Positions 1 to 8,029 of a DNA stretch of 30,922 bases are shown piece by piece. The stretch lies in assembly GCA_036720245.1 (NCBI GenBank), contig DAIMNI010000021.1:1-30922 (forward strand). Direction: 5' to 3'. A model generated the notes under the pieces. The model was not told where the DNA came from, did no database searches, and saw only the letters and a list, made by a program, of their open reading frames with translations. This stretch comes from JAAZMA01 sp036720245. GTDB lineage: Bacteria > Bacillota > Clostridia > Tissierellales > Tepidimicrobiaceae. The first letter of the stretch is position 1, and each line of letters starts with the position of its first letter. Made by a program: the position numbers and the translations under genes.

Positions 1-363
1 GAGGTATTGCCAGTAAATTATAAAGATCTGAAAAACAGTAAAAAAATAGAAAGTTCAAAGGAAATAAGAAATAGAGTTAATCAGGCTAGAAAATTGCAGT
101 TAAATAGATATAAAGGTGATAATATATTTTCTAATGCACAATTAAATAATAAAGGTATTGAAAAATATTGTGTATTGACTAAAGGTGCAGAAAATATATT
201 GAAAAAGGCCTTTGAGAAATATAAATTTAGTGCCAGATCCTATAATAAGATATTAAAAGTATCTAGAACCATTGCAGATTTAAATGGTGAAGAAATTATT
301 TCTGAAATGGATGTACTTGAGGCCATTAGATATAGAACCTTAGACAATAAGTATTGGGGGTAA
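1..363 (+). CDS. comM: ComM/YifB-like Mg-chelatase ATPase, C-terminal end (partial)
   Basis: This is the last 120 codons of a gene whose start lies left of the window; the frame is open from base 1, so the TTG at position 7 is not a start. The sequence matches the C-terminal part of the ComM/YifB family: an SSxxIRxRVxxAR-like stretch (SSKEIRNRVNQARKLQ), a short hydrophilic segment, then a helical lid region with KFSARSYNKILKVSRTIADL and a closing acidic helix. ComM is an AAA+ helicase-like protein that promotes branch migration during natural transformation in Haemophilus and Vibrio; its role in Firmicutes is less clear. dprA follows six bases after the stop, which fits a shared DNA-uptake role. 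The ATPase core with its Walker motifs is outside the window. Confidence 0.85.
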   Translation, partial: EVLPVNYKDLKNSKKIESSKEIRNRVNQARKLQLNRYKGDNIFSNAQLNNKGIEKYCVLTKGAENILKKAFEKYKFSARSYNKILKVSRTIADLNGEEIISEMDVLEAIRYRTLDNKYWG

Positions 364-369
364 TCTGAA

Positions 370-1467
370 ATGATAAATCTTACCAATAGAGAGGTATTAA
401 TATGGTTAAGTAGCCTAAATATTAGCAATAAAAGTATAGAAAAAATAATGGAACAGATTCCAAATTTGAACCAATTGCCAAATCTAGATGCTAAATATAT
501 ATATAATTTAAAAGGCATTAAAAATAATGTTATGGAAAAAATAATTAAAAATCGAAATGAAAATTATATTAATACATTGTTTAACACAATAGAAGGAAAT
601 AATATGGAAACAATAACTATTTTAGATAAAAATTATCCAGAAAGCCTATATCATATATATGATAGCCCCAAGGTATTATATAAAAAAGGAGATATTCATG
701 AAAAGGATAGAATTGCCATAGGAATAGTAGGGTCTAGAAAATCAACTCAATATGGTCAATGGGCAACAGAAAAATTTGCGAGGGAATTAGTGAAGATGGA
801 TGTAACCATTGTAAGTGGTTTGGCTTTAGGTATTGATTCTATAGCCCATAGGGCGGCATTAGAGGCTGGGGGAAGGACTATTGCTGTTTTAGGAAATGGT
901 CTAGATATAGTTTATCCAAAGAAAAATAGAACATTATATGAAGAAATTCCTAAAAAAGGAGCAATATTAACAGAGTATCCACTAGGTACCCAACCTTTAG
1001 CCTATAATTTTCCTCAAAGAAATAGAATTATTAGTGGCCTATCTTTGGGAATAATTGTAATAGAGGCCAAAGAGAAAAGTGGTTCTTTAATAACCGCTTA
1101 TCATGCACTAGAACAGGGTAAAGAAGTCTTTGCACTTCCTGGCAATATTAATAGTTTATTTAGTAAAGGTACAAATAAACTAATTAAAGATGGTGCTAAA
1201 ATTTTAATGGATATAGAGGATATTATTGAAGAAGTATATGAACTTCAGCAAAAAATTAAAGAAAAGAAAGTTGATGAAATAGATTATTCGGACTTAAGTC
1301 CTTTAGAAATTGAGATATTGGATACTATTAAGGATGGTCCCATACATGGAGATATGATAGCAGCTAATACAGGAATAAATATTTCTACCATAAATGGTAT
1401 TCTCACAATTTTAGAGTTAAAAGGATTAATTAAAGAATTGGCAGGAAGAAATTTTACACTGTCATAA
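370..1467 (+). CDS. dprA: DNA-processing protein DprA
   Basis: DprA loads RecA onto incoming single-stranded DNA during transformation and protects that DNA in the cytoplasm. The 365-residue product has the usual family length. Residues 1-70 form a helix-hairpin-helix/SAM-like region. The Rossmann-type core (about 80-290) shows GSR at 121-123, SGLALGID at 149-156, a YPKKN motif near 182, RNRIISGLS at 218-225 and EAKEKSGSLITA near 232. Residues 300-365 form a winged-helix (DML1-like) domain. The ATG at 370 is preceded by a GGGGG run ending nine bases upstream, a plausible ribosome site. It lies six bases after the comM-like gene and 22 bases before topA, so the three are probably co-transcribed. 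Confidence 0.95.
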   Translation: MINLTNREVLIWLSSLNISNKSIEKIMEQIPNLNQLPNLDAKYIYNLKGIKNNVMEKIIKNRNENYINTLFNTIEGNNMETITILDKNYPESLYHIYDSPKVLYKKGDIHEKDRIAIGIVGSRKSTQYGQWATEKFARELVKMDVTIVSGLALGIDSIAHRAALEAGGRTIAVLGNGLDIVYPKKNRTLYEEIPKKGAILTEYPLGTQPLAYNFPQRNRIISGLSLGIIVIEAKEKSGSLITAYHALEQGKEVFALPGNINSLFSKGTNKLIKDGAKILMDIEDIIEEVYELQQKIKEKKVDEIDYSDLSPLEIEILDTIKDGPIHGDMIAANTGINISTINGILTILELKGLIKELAGRNFTLS

Positions 1468-1489
1468 TCATTATTTGGAGGTGTATTTA

Positions 1490-3568
1490 TTGCAAAAAAA
1501 TCTAGTAATAGTGGAGTCGCCTACAAAGGCTAGGACTATAGGAAAGATTTTAGGCAAGAATTACAAAGTAAAGGCCTCAGTAGGCCATGTAAGAGATTTA
1601 CCTAAAAGTAGTCTTGGTATAGATATAGAGAACAATTATGAACCAAAATATATTACTATTAGGGGAAAAGGGCCTGTGGTAAAAGAATTAAAAGATGAGG
1701 CTAAAAAATCTAATAAAGTTTATTTGGCTACAGACCCTGATAGAGAGGGAGAAGCAATTTCATGGCATTTAGCTCACATCTTAGACATTGGCGAAAATGA
1801 ATTAGTAAGGGTAGAATTTAATGAAATTACTAAGGATGCAGTATTAAATGCTATGAAAAAGCCAAGGGCTATAGATAAAGATTTGGTGGACTCCCAACAA
1901 GCAAGAAGAATTCTAGATAGATTAGTAGGATATCAAATTAGCCCACTCCTTTGGAGAAAAATTAAAAAGGGATTATCTGCTGGTAGGGTTCAATCCGTTA
2001 CAGTAAAATTAATTTGCGATAGAGAAAAGGAGATAGAAAATTTTATCCCCAAGGAATATTGGAGCATAAAGGCTTTATTAGAAAAGAATAAAATTCCATT
2101 TGAAGCAAGTTTTTATGGGCTTATGGAGGAAGGCAAAGAAAAGAAAATTGAAATTTCAAATAGGGAAGAAGTAAAAAAGATATTAGACAAAATAGATAAA
2201 AATAACTTTATTATAAATGATGTAAAAAAAGGAACTAGAAGGAGGAATCCTTATCCACCCTATACTACATCCACATTGCAACAGGATGCATCTAAAAAGC
2301 TAGGTTTCTCCACTAAAAAGACTATGATTGTTGCCCAGCAACTTTATGAAGGTATTGATATTAAAAATGAGGGAACTGTTGGACTTATTACCTATATGAG
2401 AACGGATTCTACAAGAGTATCTCAGGAGGCTGTTAAGGCTACAGAGTCTTTTATTATAGACAAATTTGGTAAAAAATATAGCAATGGTGGAAAAGATTAT
2501 AGTAATAAAAAAAGAAAAGAAACCCAAGATGCTCATGAAGCCATAAGGCCTTCATCTGTTTTAAGAACACCAGAAGAAATAAAAAATTCCTTGACTTCAG
2601 ACCAATATAAATTATACAATCTGATTTGGGGAAGATTTGTGAGCTCCCAAATGAGTTCAGCTATTTTTGATACTATTTCTTCAAAAATTATTTCTAACGA
2701 TGTTATTTTTAGGGCTTTTGGATCAAAACTAAAATTTGATGGCTTTTTAAAATTATATAATGACGAAGAAGAGGAAGATACAGAAATTCCATTACTTGAA
2801 GTAGGGGAGAAAGTAAAATTAAAAGAAATTGAACCAAAACAACATTTTACTCAACCATCACCAAGATATACTGAGGCTTCTCTAATTAAGACTCTAGAAG
2901 AATTAGGTATTGGCAGGCCTAGTACCTATTCTCCAACTATTTCTACCATATTAAATAGGGAATATGTAAATATAGAAAACAAATCTTTTGTTCCTACTGA
3001 ATTGGGAATACTGGTAAATGATTTATTGGAGGAATATTTCGAGGACATTGTAAATGAGGAGTTTACTGCAGAATTAGAGGATAGATTAGACAAGATAGCT
3101 GAAGGAGAATATAGTTGGCAATTTGTAGTAGATGAATTTTATAAGGATTTTTATCAGGTGTTAAAAAAGGCAGAAGAGGAAATTGATAAAATTGAAATTG
3201 AAGAGGAAGTAACTGATGTAATTTGTGAAAAATGCGGCAGGAATATGGTAATTAAGTATGGCAGATATGGTAAATTTTTAGCCTGTCCAGGCTATCCAGA
3301 GTGTAAAAATACTAAAGCTATATTAGACGAAATTGGTGTGAATTGCCCTATATGTGATGGAAATATTGTTAGAAGAAGGTCTAAAAAGGGAAGAACCTTT
3401 TATGGCTGTAGTAATTTTCCCGATTGTAATTTTGTTTCTTGGGATGAACCAATATCAGAGAAATGTCCAAGATGTAAAGGCCCTATGGTGAAAAAAATCA
3501 CCAAACAAAAAACTACAATAAAATGCATGGATAAAGAATGTGGATACAGTAAAATTGAAAAAAAATAA
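1490..3568 (+). CDS. topA: DNA topoisomerase I (type IA)
   Basis: TopA relaxes negative supercoils by cutting one strand through a 5'-phosphotyrosine link. The N-terminal Toprim domain starts at once (NLVIVESPTKA) and has the acidic DPDREGEAI motif. The catalytic tyrosine is Tyr302 in GLITYMRTDSTR. The C-terminus carries three Cys4 zinc ribbons, the first beginning at Cys579, then CPIC...CSNFPDC and CPRC...CMDKEC. The start is the TTG at 1490: a perfect GGAGGTG (1477-1483) sits six bases ahead of it. A longer frame opening with the TTG at 1475 would contain that ribosome site inside the gene and is rejected. The product is 692 residues, normal for Firmicutes. Confidence 0.96.
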   Translation: MQKNLVIVESPTKARTIGKILGKNYKVKASVGHVRDLPKSSLGIDIENNYEPKYITIRGKGPVVKELKDEAKKSNKVYLATDPDREGEAISWHLAHILDIGENELVRVEFNEITKDAVLNAMKKPRAIDKDLVDSQQARRILDRLVGYQISPLLWRKIKKGLSAGRVQSVTVKLICDREKEIENFIPKEYWSIKALLEKNKIPFEASFYGLMEEGKEKKIEISNREEVKKILDKIDKNNFIINDVKKGTRRRNPYPPYTTSTLQQDASKKLGFSTKKTMIVAQQLYEGIDIKNEGTVGLITYMRTDSTRVSQEAVKATESFIIDKFGKKYSNGGKDYSNKKRKETQDAHEAIRPSSVLRTPEEIKNSLTSDQYKLYNLIWGRFVSSQMSSAIFDTISSKIISNDVIFRAFGSKLKFDGFLKLYNDEEEEDTEIPLLEVGEKVKLKEIEPKQHFTQPSPRYTEASLIKTLEELGIGRPSTYSPTISTILNREYVNIENKSFVPTELGILVNDLLEEYFEDIVNEEFTAELEDRLDKIAEGEYSWQFVVDEFYKDFYQVLKKAEEEIDKIEIEEEVTDVICEKCGRNMVIKYGRYGKFLACPGYPECKNTKAILDEIGVNCPICDGNIVRRRSKKGRTFYGCSNFPDCNFVSWDEPISEKCPRCKGPMVKKITKQKTTIKCMDKECGYSKIEKK

Positions 3569-3574
3569 AATATT

Positions 3575-3620
3575 ACTGTACATTTTGTCAAAATTGTAGT
3601 AATCTATTATATGGATTACT
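3575..3620. other. Two imperfect palindromes after topA
   Basis: An imperfect palindrome (about 3575-3600, arms around ACTGTACATTTTG and AAAATTGTAGT) runs into a second inverted repeat (AGTAATC at 3598-3604, GATTACT at 3614-3620, nine-base loop). Neither is followed by a T run, so they do not make a convincing intrinsic terminator. They could be an operator, a processing site or scar sequence left when the hslVU region was lost. The function is unknown. From here to about 3678 I recognise no coding sequence, only a GAGGTG at 3662-3667 that may be a stranded ribosome site. Confidence 0.3.
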
Positions 3621-3678
3621 AAATATTCTGAATAGGTAGAAAAGTATTGCCTTAAGATAGTGAGGTGTTAGTATCTGA

Positions 3679-4207
3679 TTAGAAGAAAAATTATTAAAAG
3701 GAGAATTATAGGATAAAATAATAGAAATTGAAGTAAAGGAAAATTTCAATCTAATATGGTCCGGTAAAAACAGAACATATATTGTTTATTGCTGCAGGTG
3801 CATTTCATGTTTCTAAGGTTGGAGATTTAATTCCAGAAATACAAGGAAGATTTCCAATAAGAGTTGAATTAGATAGTTTAACTGAGGATAATTTCGTAGA
3901 GATTTTGACTAAACCTAAAAATGCTATAATCAAGCAATATCAGCTATTATTAGCTACGAAGGGAATAAAATTAGATTTCACTGAAGAAGCTATTAGGGCT
4001 ATAGCAAAAGTGGCATATCTATCTAATGAACAATCAGAGGATATTGGTGCTAGAAGGCTGCACACAGTATTAGAAAAGTTATTAGAGGATATTTCTTTTG
4101 GGGCATCAGAACTTAAGGATAAAGAAATTATTATTGATGAAGATTATGTAAATCAAAAGCTGATGAAACACATATATGAAAAAGACATATCAAAATATAT
4201 ATTATAA
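3679..4207 (+). pseudogene. hslU: hslU (clpY) relic: truncated, internally deleted protease ATPase
   Basis: HslU is the AAA+ unfoldase of the HslUV protease. Here only pieces remain. Bases 3679-3750 read LEEKLLKGEL, a TAG stop (3709-3711), then DKIIEIEVKEN, which matches the inserted I domain. In a different frame, from about 3755, the sequence resumes at YGPVKTEHILFIAAGAF and runs uninterrupted to the C-terminus. That part keeps the IQGRFPIRVEL segment, the sensor-2 motif GARRLHTVLE and the terminal KYIL that normally docks into HslV. The Walker A region, Walker B, the rest of the I domain and the start codon are missing. The open C-terminal part has no good ribosome site at its first TTG (3782). 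No hslV is present between topA and this relic, where it normally lies. The intact C-terminal reading frame suggests recent decay. Confidence 0.85.
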
Positions 4208-4222
4208 AAGAGGAGGATATAG

Positions 4223-5005
4223 ATGTTAGAAAGCTTATTACAAAAAACTAGAAGATTAAATAAAACATTACAAAGTTCAGGTTCCAAGCCTGTTTCATTT
4301 CAAGAATTAAGTAAAATATTAAGTGAAATATTAGATGCCAATGTGTATATTGCTAGTAAGAAGGGTAGAGTTTTAGGTTATGAATTATCCACAGGTTTTG
4401 ATTGTGATATTATTCAAGAGGAAATAGTTAGGGAAAAAAGATTTCCTAAAAAGTATAATGAACAATTATTATTAGTAAATGAAACTAAAGAAAATGTAGA
4501 GGAAATTACTGAATGTGTATTCGACGAAATTTCAGAATGTGAATATCCAGATAAAATCACAACTATAATCCCTATTAACAGTGGGGGGGAAAGGCTAGGG
4601 ACTTTGGTACTAGCTAGATTTGGTAAAAATTTTACTGAGGATGATTTAGTACTTGCTGAATATAGTGCCACAATAGTTGGTATGGAGATTCTAAGGTCTA
4701 AACAAGAAGAATATGAAGAAGAAGTTAGGAAAAAGTCAGTTGTTCAAATGGCTATTGGCACTTTATCATATTCGGAATTAGAAGCTATGGGGCATATTTT
4801 TGAAGAATTAGATGGCGATGAGGGTTTATTAGTTGCATCTAAAGTGGCAGATAGAGTAGGGATTACCAGATCTGTAATAGTTAATGCTCTTCGTAAACTA
4901 GAATCTGCTGGGGTAATTGAATCTAGATCCCTAGGTATGAAGGGGACCCATATTAAAATTCTAAACGATAAACTATTAGATGAATTAAAACTGTCAAAAG
5001 AATAA
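4223..5005 (+). CDS. codY: GTP-sensing global repressor CodY
   Basis: CodY represses amino-acid uptake and biosynthesis, competence, motility and other stationary-phase genes when GTP and branched-chain amino acids are plentiful. The 260-residue product has the family's length. The N-terminal two thirds form the GAF ligand-binding domain that senses branched-chain amino acids. The C-terminal winged helix includes ADRVGITRSVIVNALRKLES and RSLGMKGTHIKILN (about residues 204-247), the highly conserved DNA-binding signature. The ATG has a strong GAGGAGG site seven bases upstream. In relatives it usually follows hslVU; here it follows an hslU relic, so its transcription may depend on topA read-through or a promoter I could not identify. 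It is followed by a strong terminator and then the fla/che operon, which is a known CodY target in Bacillus. Confidence 0.97.
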   Translation: MLESLLQKTRRLNKTLQSSGSKPVSFQELSKILSEILDANVYIASKKGRVLGYELSTGFDCDIIQEEIVREKRFPKKYNEQLLLVNETKENVEEITECVFDEISECEYPDKITTIIPINSGGERLGTLVLARFGKNFTEDDLVLAEYSATIVGMEILRSKQEEYEEEVRKKSVVQMAIGTLSYSELEAMGHIFEELDGDEGLLVASKVADRVGITRSVIVNALRKLESAGVIESRSLGMKGTHIKILNDKLLDELKLSKE

Positions 5006-5017
5006 AATATATTTTCA

Positions 5018-5050
5018 AAGGAAAGGTGGTTTTCCACCTTTTCTTTTTTT
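5018..5050 (+). terminator. Intrinsic terminator after codY
   Basis: A 12-base-pair stem (left arm 5018-5029, AAGGAAAGGTGG; right arm 5034-5045, CCACCTTTTCTT, one G-U pair) with a TTTT loop runs into a T tract ending at 5050. It lies 12 bases after the codY stop. It separates the housekeeping genes from the flagellar operon. Confidence 0.93.
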
Positions 5051-5324
5051 AAGGCCAAAGGCTTATTGAAGATAGTTATATAAAGGTTTATTATAAGATA
5101 AGATAAGTATTTTGTATTATTCTTTAGAAAGAAGTAGAAAAATGTATTTTTATATTTTTAAAATATATATTCTTGTATTATTATCATTTTTTTAAGAATT
5201 TCCAGTTTTAATATGTTATAATGTATTAAAATGTATTAAAATTAGTAATAATTAGTAATGTTATTATGTAAATCCTTGAATAATGTTTGAAAATGTATTA
5301 TTATTAAAGAAATGAGGTGGTAAT
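5051..5324 (+). promoter_or_regulatory. Leader and promoter region of the flagellar operon
   Basis: This very AT-rich gap has no gene. The best promoter is a perfect extended -10, TGTTATAAT (5214-5222); the -35 region upstream is poor, as is common with extended -10 sites. Transcription would start near 5229 and leave a leader of about 95 bases. A second, weaker candidate is TTGAAT (5276-5281), a 17-base spacer and TATTAT (5299-5304), but its start would fall on the ribosome site of flgB. I see no SigD-type promoter (TAAA then GCCGATAT). This suggests that the main sigma factor drives the early flagellar operon. The promoter call rests on sequence only. Confidence 0.6.
5221..5259 (+). repeat. 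Back-to-back tandem duplications in the leader
   Basis: ATGTATTAAA occurs twice in direct tandem (5221-5230 and 5231-5240). It is followed at once by ATTAGTAAT, present at 5241-5249 and again at 5251-5259. The units are spaced ten bases apart, about one helical turn, and begin within the -10 box and predicted transcription start. They could be binding sites for a regulator in helical phase, or simple slippage products in AT-rich DNA. Confidence 0.7.
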
Positions 5325-5732
5325 GTGTTAAATCAAATTGATGATAATATAAATATTCTACATAAAGCATTAGATGGAACTTGGCTTAGGAATAAAGCTA
5401 TAAACCATAATATATCTAATGTGAATACACCGAATTACAAGAGAGTTGATGTAAACTTTCAGGACAAGCTAAAGAAAGCAATGAAAAAGGAAGAAAGTAA
5501 ATTAGTTAAAACTCATGATAAGCATTTACCAGTTTCAAAAGAGATAAAGGATTTTAATCCTAGCATAGAAGTAGATAAATCTTATTCTTACAGATTTGAC
5601 AATAATAATGTAAATATAGATACTGAATCTGCAGAACTAGCAAAAAATACTATAATGTATAATGCTTTAATAGACCAAACTGCAAGGGAATTTAATAGGA
5701 TTAAAAATGTAATAATTGAAGGGGGTAAGTAG
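5325..5732 (+). CDS. flgB: Flagellar basal-body rod protein FlgB
   Basis: FlgB is a proximal rod subunit joined to the MS ring through FliE. The 135-residue product starts with the rod-family N-terminal helix (ALDGTWLRNKAINHNISNVN followed by TPNYKR) and ends with the C-terminal helix (NALIDQTAREFNRIKNVI). The start is GTG at 5325 behind GAGGTGG (5314-5320); the overlapping ATG at 5323 runs into a stop after two codons. It is the first gene of the flagellar operon, and flgC begins two bases after its stop. Confidence 0.95.
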   Translation: MLNQIDDNINILHKALDGTWLRNKAINHNISNVNTPNYKRVDVNFQDKLKKAMKKEESKLVKTHDKHLPVSKEIKDFNPSIEVDKSYSYRFDNNNVNIDTESAELAKNTIMYNALIDQTAREFNRIKNVIIEGGK

Positions 5733-5734
5733 AT

Positions 5735-6172
5735 ATGGGTGTTTTTGATTCTATTAATATTAGTGCATCTGCACTTACAGCGGAAAAAACTAGAATTGAT
5801 ATTATTAACCAAAATATGGCCAATGCACATACCACTAGAACTACTGGTGGAATGCCATATAGAAGACAAATGGTAGTTTTTGAAGAAAGCAAAGATAATT
5901 TTTCAAAATACCTAGAAAAGTATAATAATAAATTTAATGGAAAAGGAGTAAAGATATCTGAAATTGTCCAGGACGAAACAGAATTTAAACGAGTTTATGA
6001 ACCAGGACATCCAGATGCAGATCAATATGGTTATGTTTTGATGCCTAATGTGGAAATGGTAAAAGAAATGGTGGATATGATAGATGCACAAAGGACTTAT
6101 GATGCCAATATTACGGCTATGAATGGTACTAAGTCCATGCTAATGAAAGCTTTAGATATTGGTAGGAGGTAA
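5735..6172 (+). CDS. flgC: Flagellar basal-body rod protein FlgC
   Basis: FlgC is a second proximal rod subunit. The 145-residue protein has the N-terminal rod motif (SASALTAEKTRIDIINQNMA), the typical TRTTGGMPYRRQ segment and the family hallmark EPGHPDADQYGYVLMPNV. It ends with the C-terminal rod helix (MIDAQRTYDANITAMNGTKS). A purine-rich GGGGG site precedes the ATG. The flgB-flgC-fliE order is the same as in the Bacillus fla/che operon. Confidence 0.96.
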   Translation: MGVFDSINISASALTAEKTRIDIINQNMANAHTTRTTGGMPYRRQMVVFEESKDNFSKYLEKYNNKFNGKGVKISEIVQDETEFKRVYEPGHPDADQYGYVLMPNVEMVKEMVDMIDAQRTYDANITAMNGTKSMLMKALDIGRR

Positions 6173-6176
6173 TTAG

Positions 6177-6473
6177 ATGGAAATCAAGACCATTGGTATA
6201 GAAAAGCCACAATATCCTCTAGATAAAGAAATCCAAAAGAAACAAGGGGAGAACAAGAAATTTAGTGAAATTTTTAATAATGCCTTAGATAATGTAAATA
6301 GATTACAATTAGAAAAGGATGAATATAGGAATTTACTTATTACTGGAGAACTAGATAATTTGCATGATCTCACCATTGCACAAGAAAAAGCAGATATTGC
6401 TTTACAATTAACATTAAGCATAAGAAACAAAATAGTAGATGCCTATAGGGAAATAATGAGAATACAGATTTAG
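6177..6473 (+). CDS. fliE: MS-ring to rod junction protein FliE
   Basis: FliE connects the MS ring to the rod and is an early export substrate. The 98-residue product has the normal size. It shows the family's pattern: a variable N-terminus, FSEIFNNALDNVNRLQLEKD, then LHDLTIAQEKADIALQLTLS and a C-terminal amphipathic helix RNKIVDAYREIMRIQI. AGGAGGT precedes the ATG. It lies four bases after flgC and 31 bases before fliF. Confidence 0.95.
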   Translation: MEIKTIGIEKPQYPLDKEIQKKQGENKKFSEIFNNALDNVNRLQLEKDEYRNLLITGELDNLHDLTIAQEKADIALQLTLSIRNKIVDAYREIMRIQI

Positions 6474-6504
6474 AAAATAATGCTGTAAGAAATGAGGTGT
6501 TAAG

Positions 6505-8019
6505 GTGGGAGAGGCAATACAGCAAACTAAGAATCAATTAAATGAATGGTGGCAGGGTAAGGAAGAAGATAAAAGAAAGAAAATAATAATTATCTTCATT
6601 ATATCAATTATATCCATAATTATGCTTTCTATTATACTTTCTAGACCCAAATATGAGGTACTTTATGAAGACTTGTCTTTAAAGGATATGGCTCAAATAA
6701 CTAAAAAATTAGATGAGTTAAATGTTAAATGGAAAACGCCTGGTAAAGACAACACCGCTACTATATTGGTTCCCGCAGAAATGAAAAATAAAATAAAAAT
6801 TGAATTAGCATCTTATGGCCTTCCTAAGGAAATGTATGGTTTTACAGATGCTTTTAATGATAGTTCTTGGACAATGACTGATTACGATAAAAAAGAAAGG
6901 TATAAATATGCGAAGGAAAATGAACTTGCAGCTACAATATCTAATTTTGACGGTGTTGAAAGTGCAAAAGTATACATAGATTTAAGAGAAGATAGTGGAT
7001 TTGTTCTAGAAGATAATAAAATGGAGACTACAGCTGCAGTTTCTATAATAAAATCTGATAATAGACCTTTAAAAGGTGAAACTGTTACAGCTATTAAAGA
7101 TTTAGTGGCTAATTCCATAAATACATCTCCTGAAAATATTCAGGTAATTGATACTACGGCAGGAAGAACCTTAGGAGACGAACCAGAAGAAACAGAAATT
7201 TTGATGACAGATCAATTTAATATTAAAAATAATTTAGAACAAATGATAAACAAAAATATTAAAGAGTTTTTAGAAAATGTTTTTGGGGCAAATAATGTAG
7301 CTGTTAATTCTAGTATAAAAATTAATTTTGATAGTGAAAAAAGTACCATAGTTGAATTTGCACCTCCAGTAGAGGGTAGTGAGGAAGGGCTAATTCGAAG
7401 CATGGAAGAAATTGAAGAACATATGGTAGGTGGACAGGCATCAGGTACACCTGGTACGGAAACTAATCCTCCTGATGATTATGGTATGCCAGAGGATGGC
7501 GGCGAAAGACATGATATGATTAAAAGAACTATAAATAATGAATTAAATGAAATTAACAAGGAAATTAGAAAGGCACCTGGTCAAGTAGAAGATATTACTG
7601 TAGCTGTATTAATTAATAGAGATGATTTAAGTTCTGAAGAGGAGGAAAAAATTGCAGATTTAATTTATGCTGCTACTGGTTTAGATACTAAAAAGGTAGA
7701 AGTTAGGGCTCAGACATTTGATAGACCAGAAAGGGTAGCAGAGGAAGAACAAAGAAAAAACTTGTTATGGTTAGTTCTTTTATTGGTAGCATTAGCCATA
7801 GGTACAACTACTTATGTAGTTTATAGAAGAAGAAAGGAAGAGGAGTTAAGAGAGTTAAGGGAATTAGAAGGATTAGATGATATAGCTCAAATAGAAACTG
7901 AGGTAGAAGATTTAGAATTTATTACTGAAGAGTCTAAAATGAAGTCTCAAATAGAAAAACTTATAGATAAAAATCCAGAACAAGTGGCTCAATTATTGAG
8001 AACTTGGTTAAATGAATAG
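6505..8019 (+). CDS. fliF: Flagellar MS-ring protein FliF
   Basis: FliF builds the membrane MS ring that houses the export gate and carries the rotor. The 504-residue protein has an N-terminal transmembrane helix (about 27-46). The periplasm-side ring-building domains follow, with the YEVLYEDLSLKDMAQITKKL segment and a GLPKEMYGF loop. A second transmembrane helix lies at about 418-440. The C-terminal cytoplasmic tail (KNPEQVAQLLRTWLNE) is the FliG-binding end. The extracytoplasmic middle has a Gly/Pro-rich loop (around GGQASGTPGTETNPPDDYG). The start is GTG at 6505, five bases after GAGGTG. Confidence 0.96.
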   Translation: MGEAIQQTKNQLNEWWQGKEEDKRKKIIIIFIISIISIIMLSIILSRPKYEVLYEDLSLKDMAQITKKLDELNVKWKTPGKDNTATILVPAEMKNKIKIELASYGLPKEMYGFTDAFNDSSWTMTDYDKKERYKYAKENELAATISNFDGVESAKVYIDLREDSGFVLEDNKMETTAAVSIIKSDNRPLKGETVTAIKDLVANSINTSPENIQVIDTTAGRTLGDEPEETEILMTDQFNIKNNLEQMINKNIKEFLENVFGANNVAVNSSIKINFDSEKSTIVEFAPPVEGSEEGLIRSMEEIEEHMVGGQASGTPGTETNPPDDYGMPEDGGERHDMIKRTINNELNEINKEIRKAPGQVEDITVAVLINRDDLSSEEEEKIADLIYAATGLDTKKVEVRAQTFDRPERVAEEEQRKNLLWLVLLLVALAIGTTTYVVYRRRKEEELRELRELEGLDDIAQIETEVEDLEFITEESKMKSQIEKLIDKNPEQVAQLLRTWLNE

Positions 8020-8029
8020 GAGTGATTTT

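Noticed and set aside
1475..1489. Upstream TTG start for topA
   Set aside because: It would place the perfect GGAGGTG ribosome site inside the coding sequence. The TTG at 1490 has correct spacing and begins at the conserved Toprim strand.
5051..5324. SigD-type flagellar promoter ahead of flgB
   Set aside because: No TAAA element with a correctly spaced GCCGATAT was found; the better match is an extended -10 of the main sigma factor.
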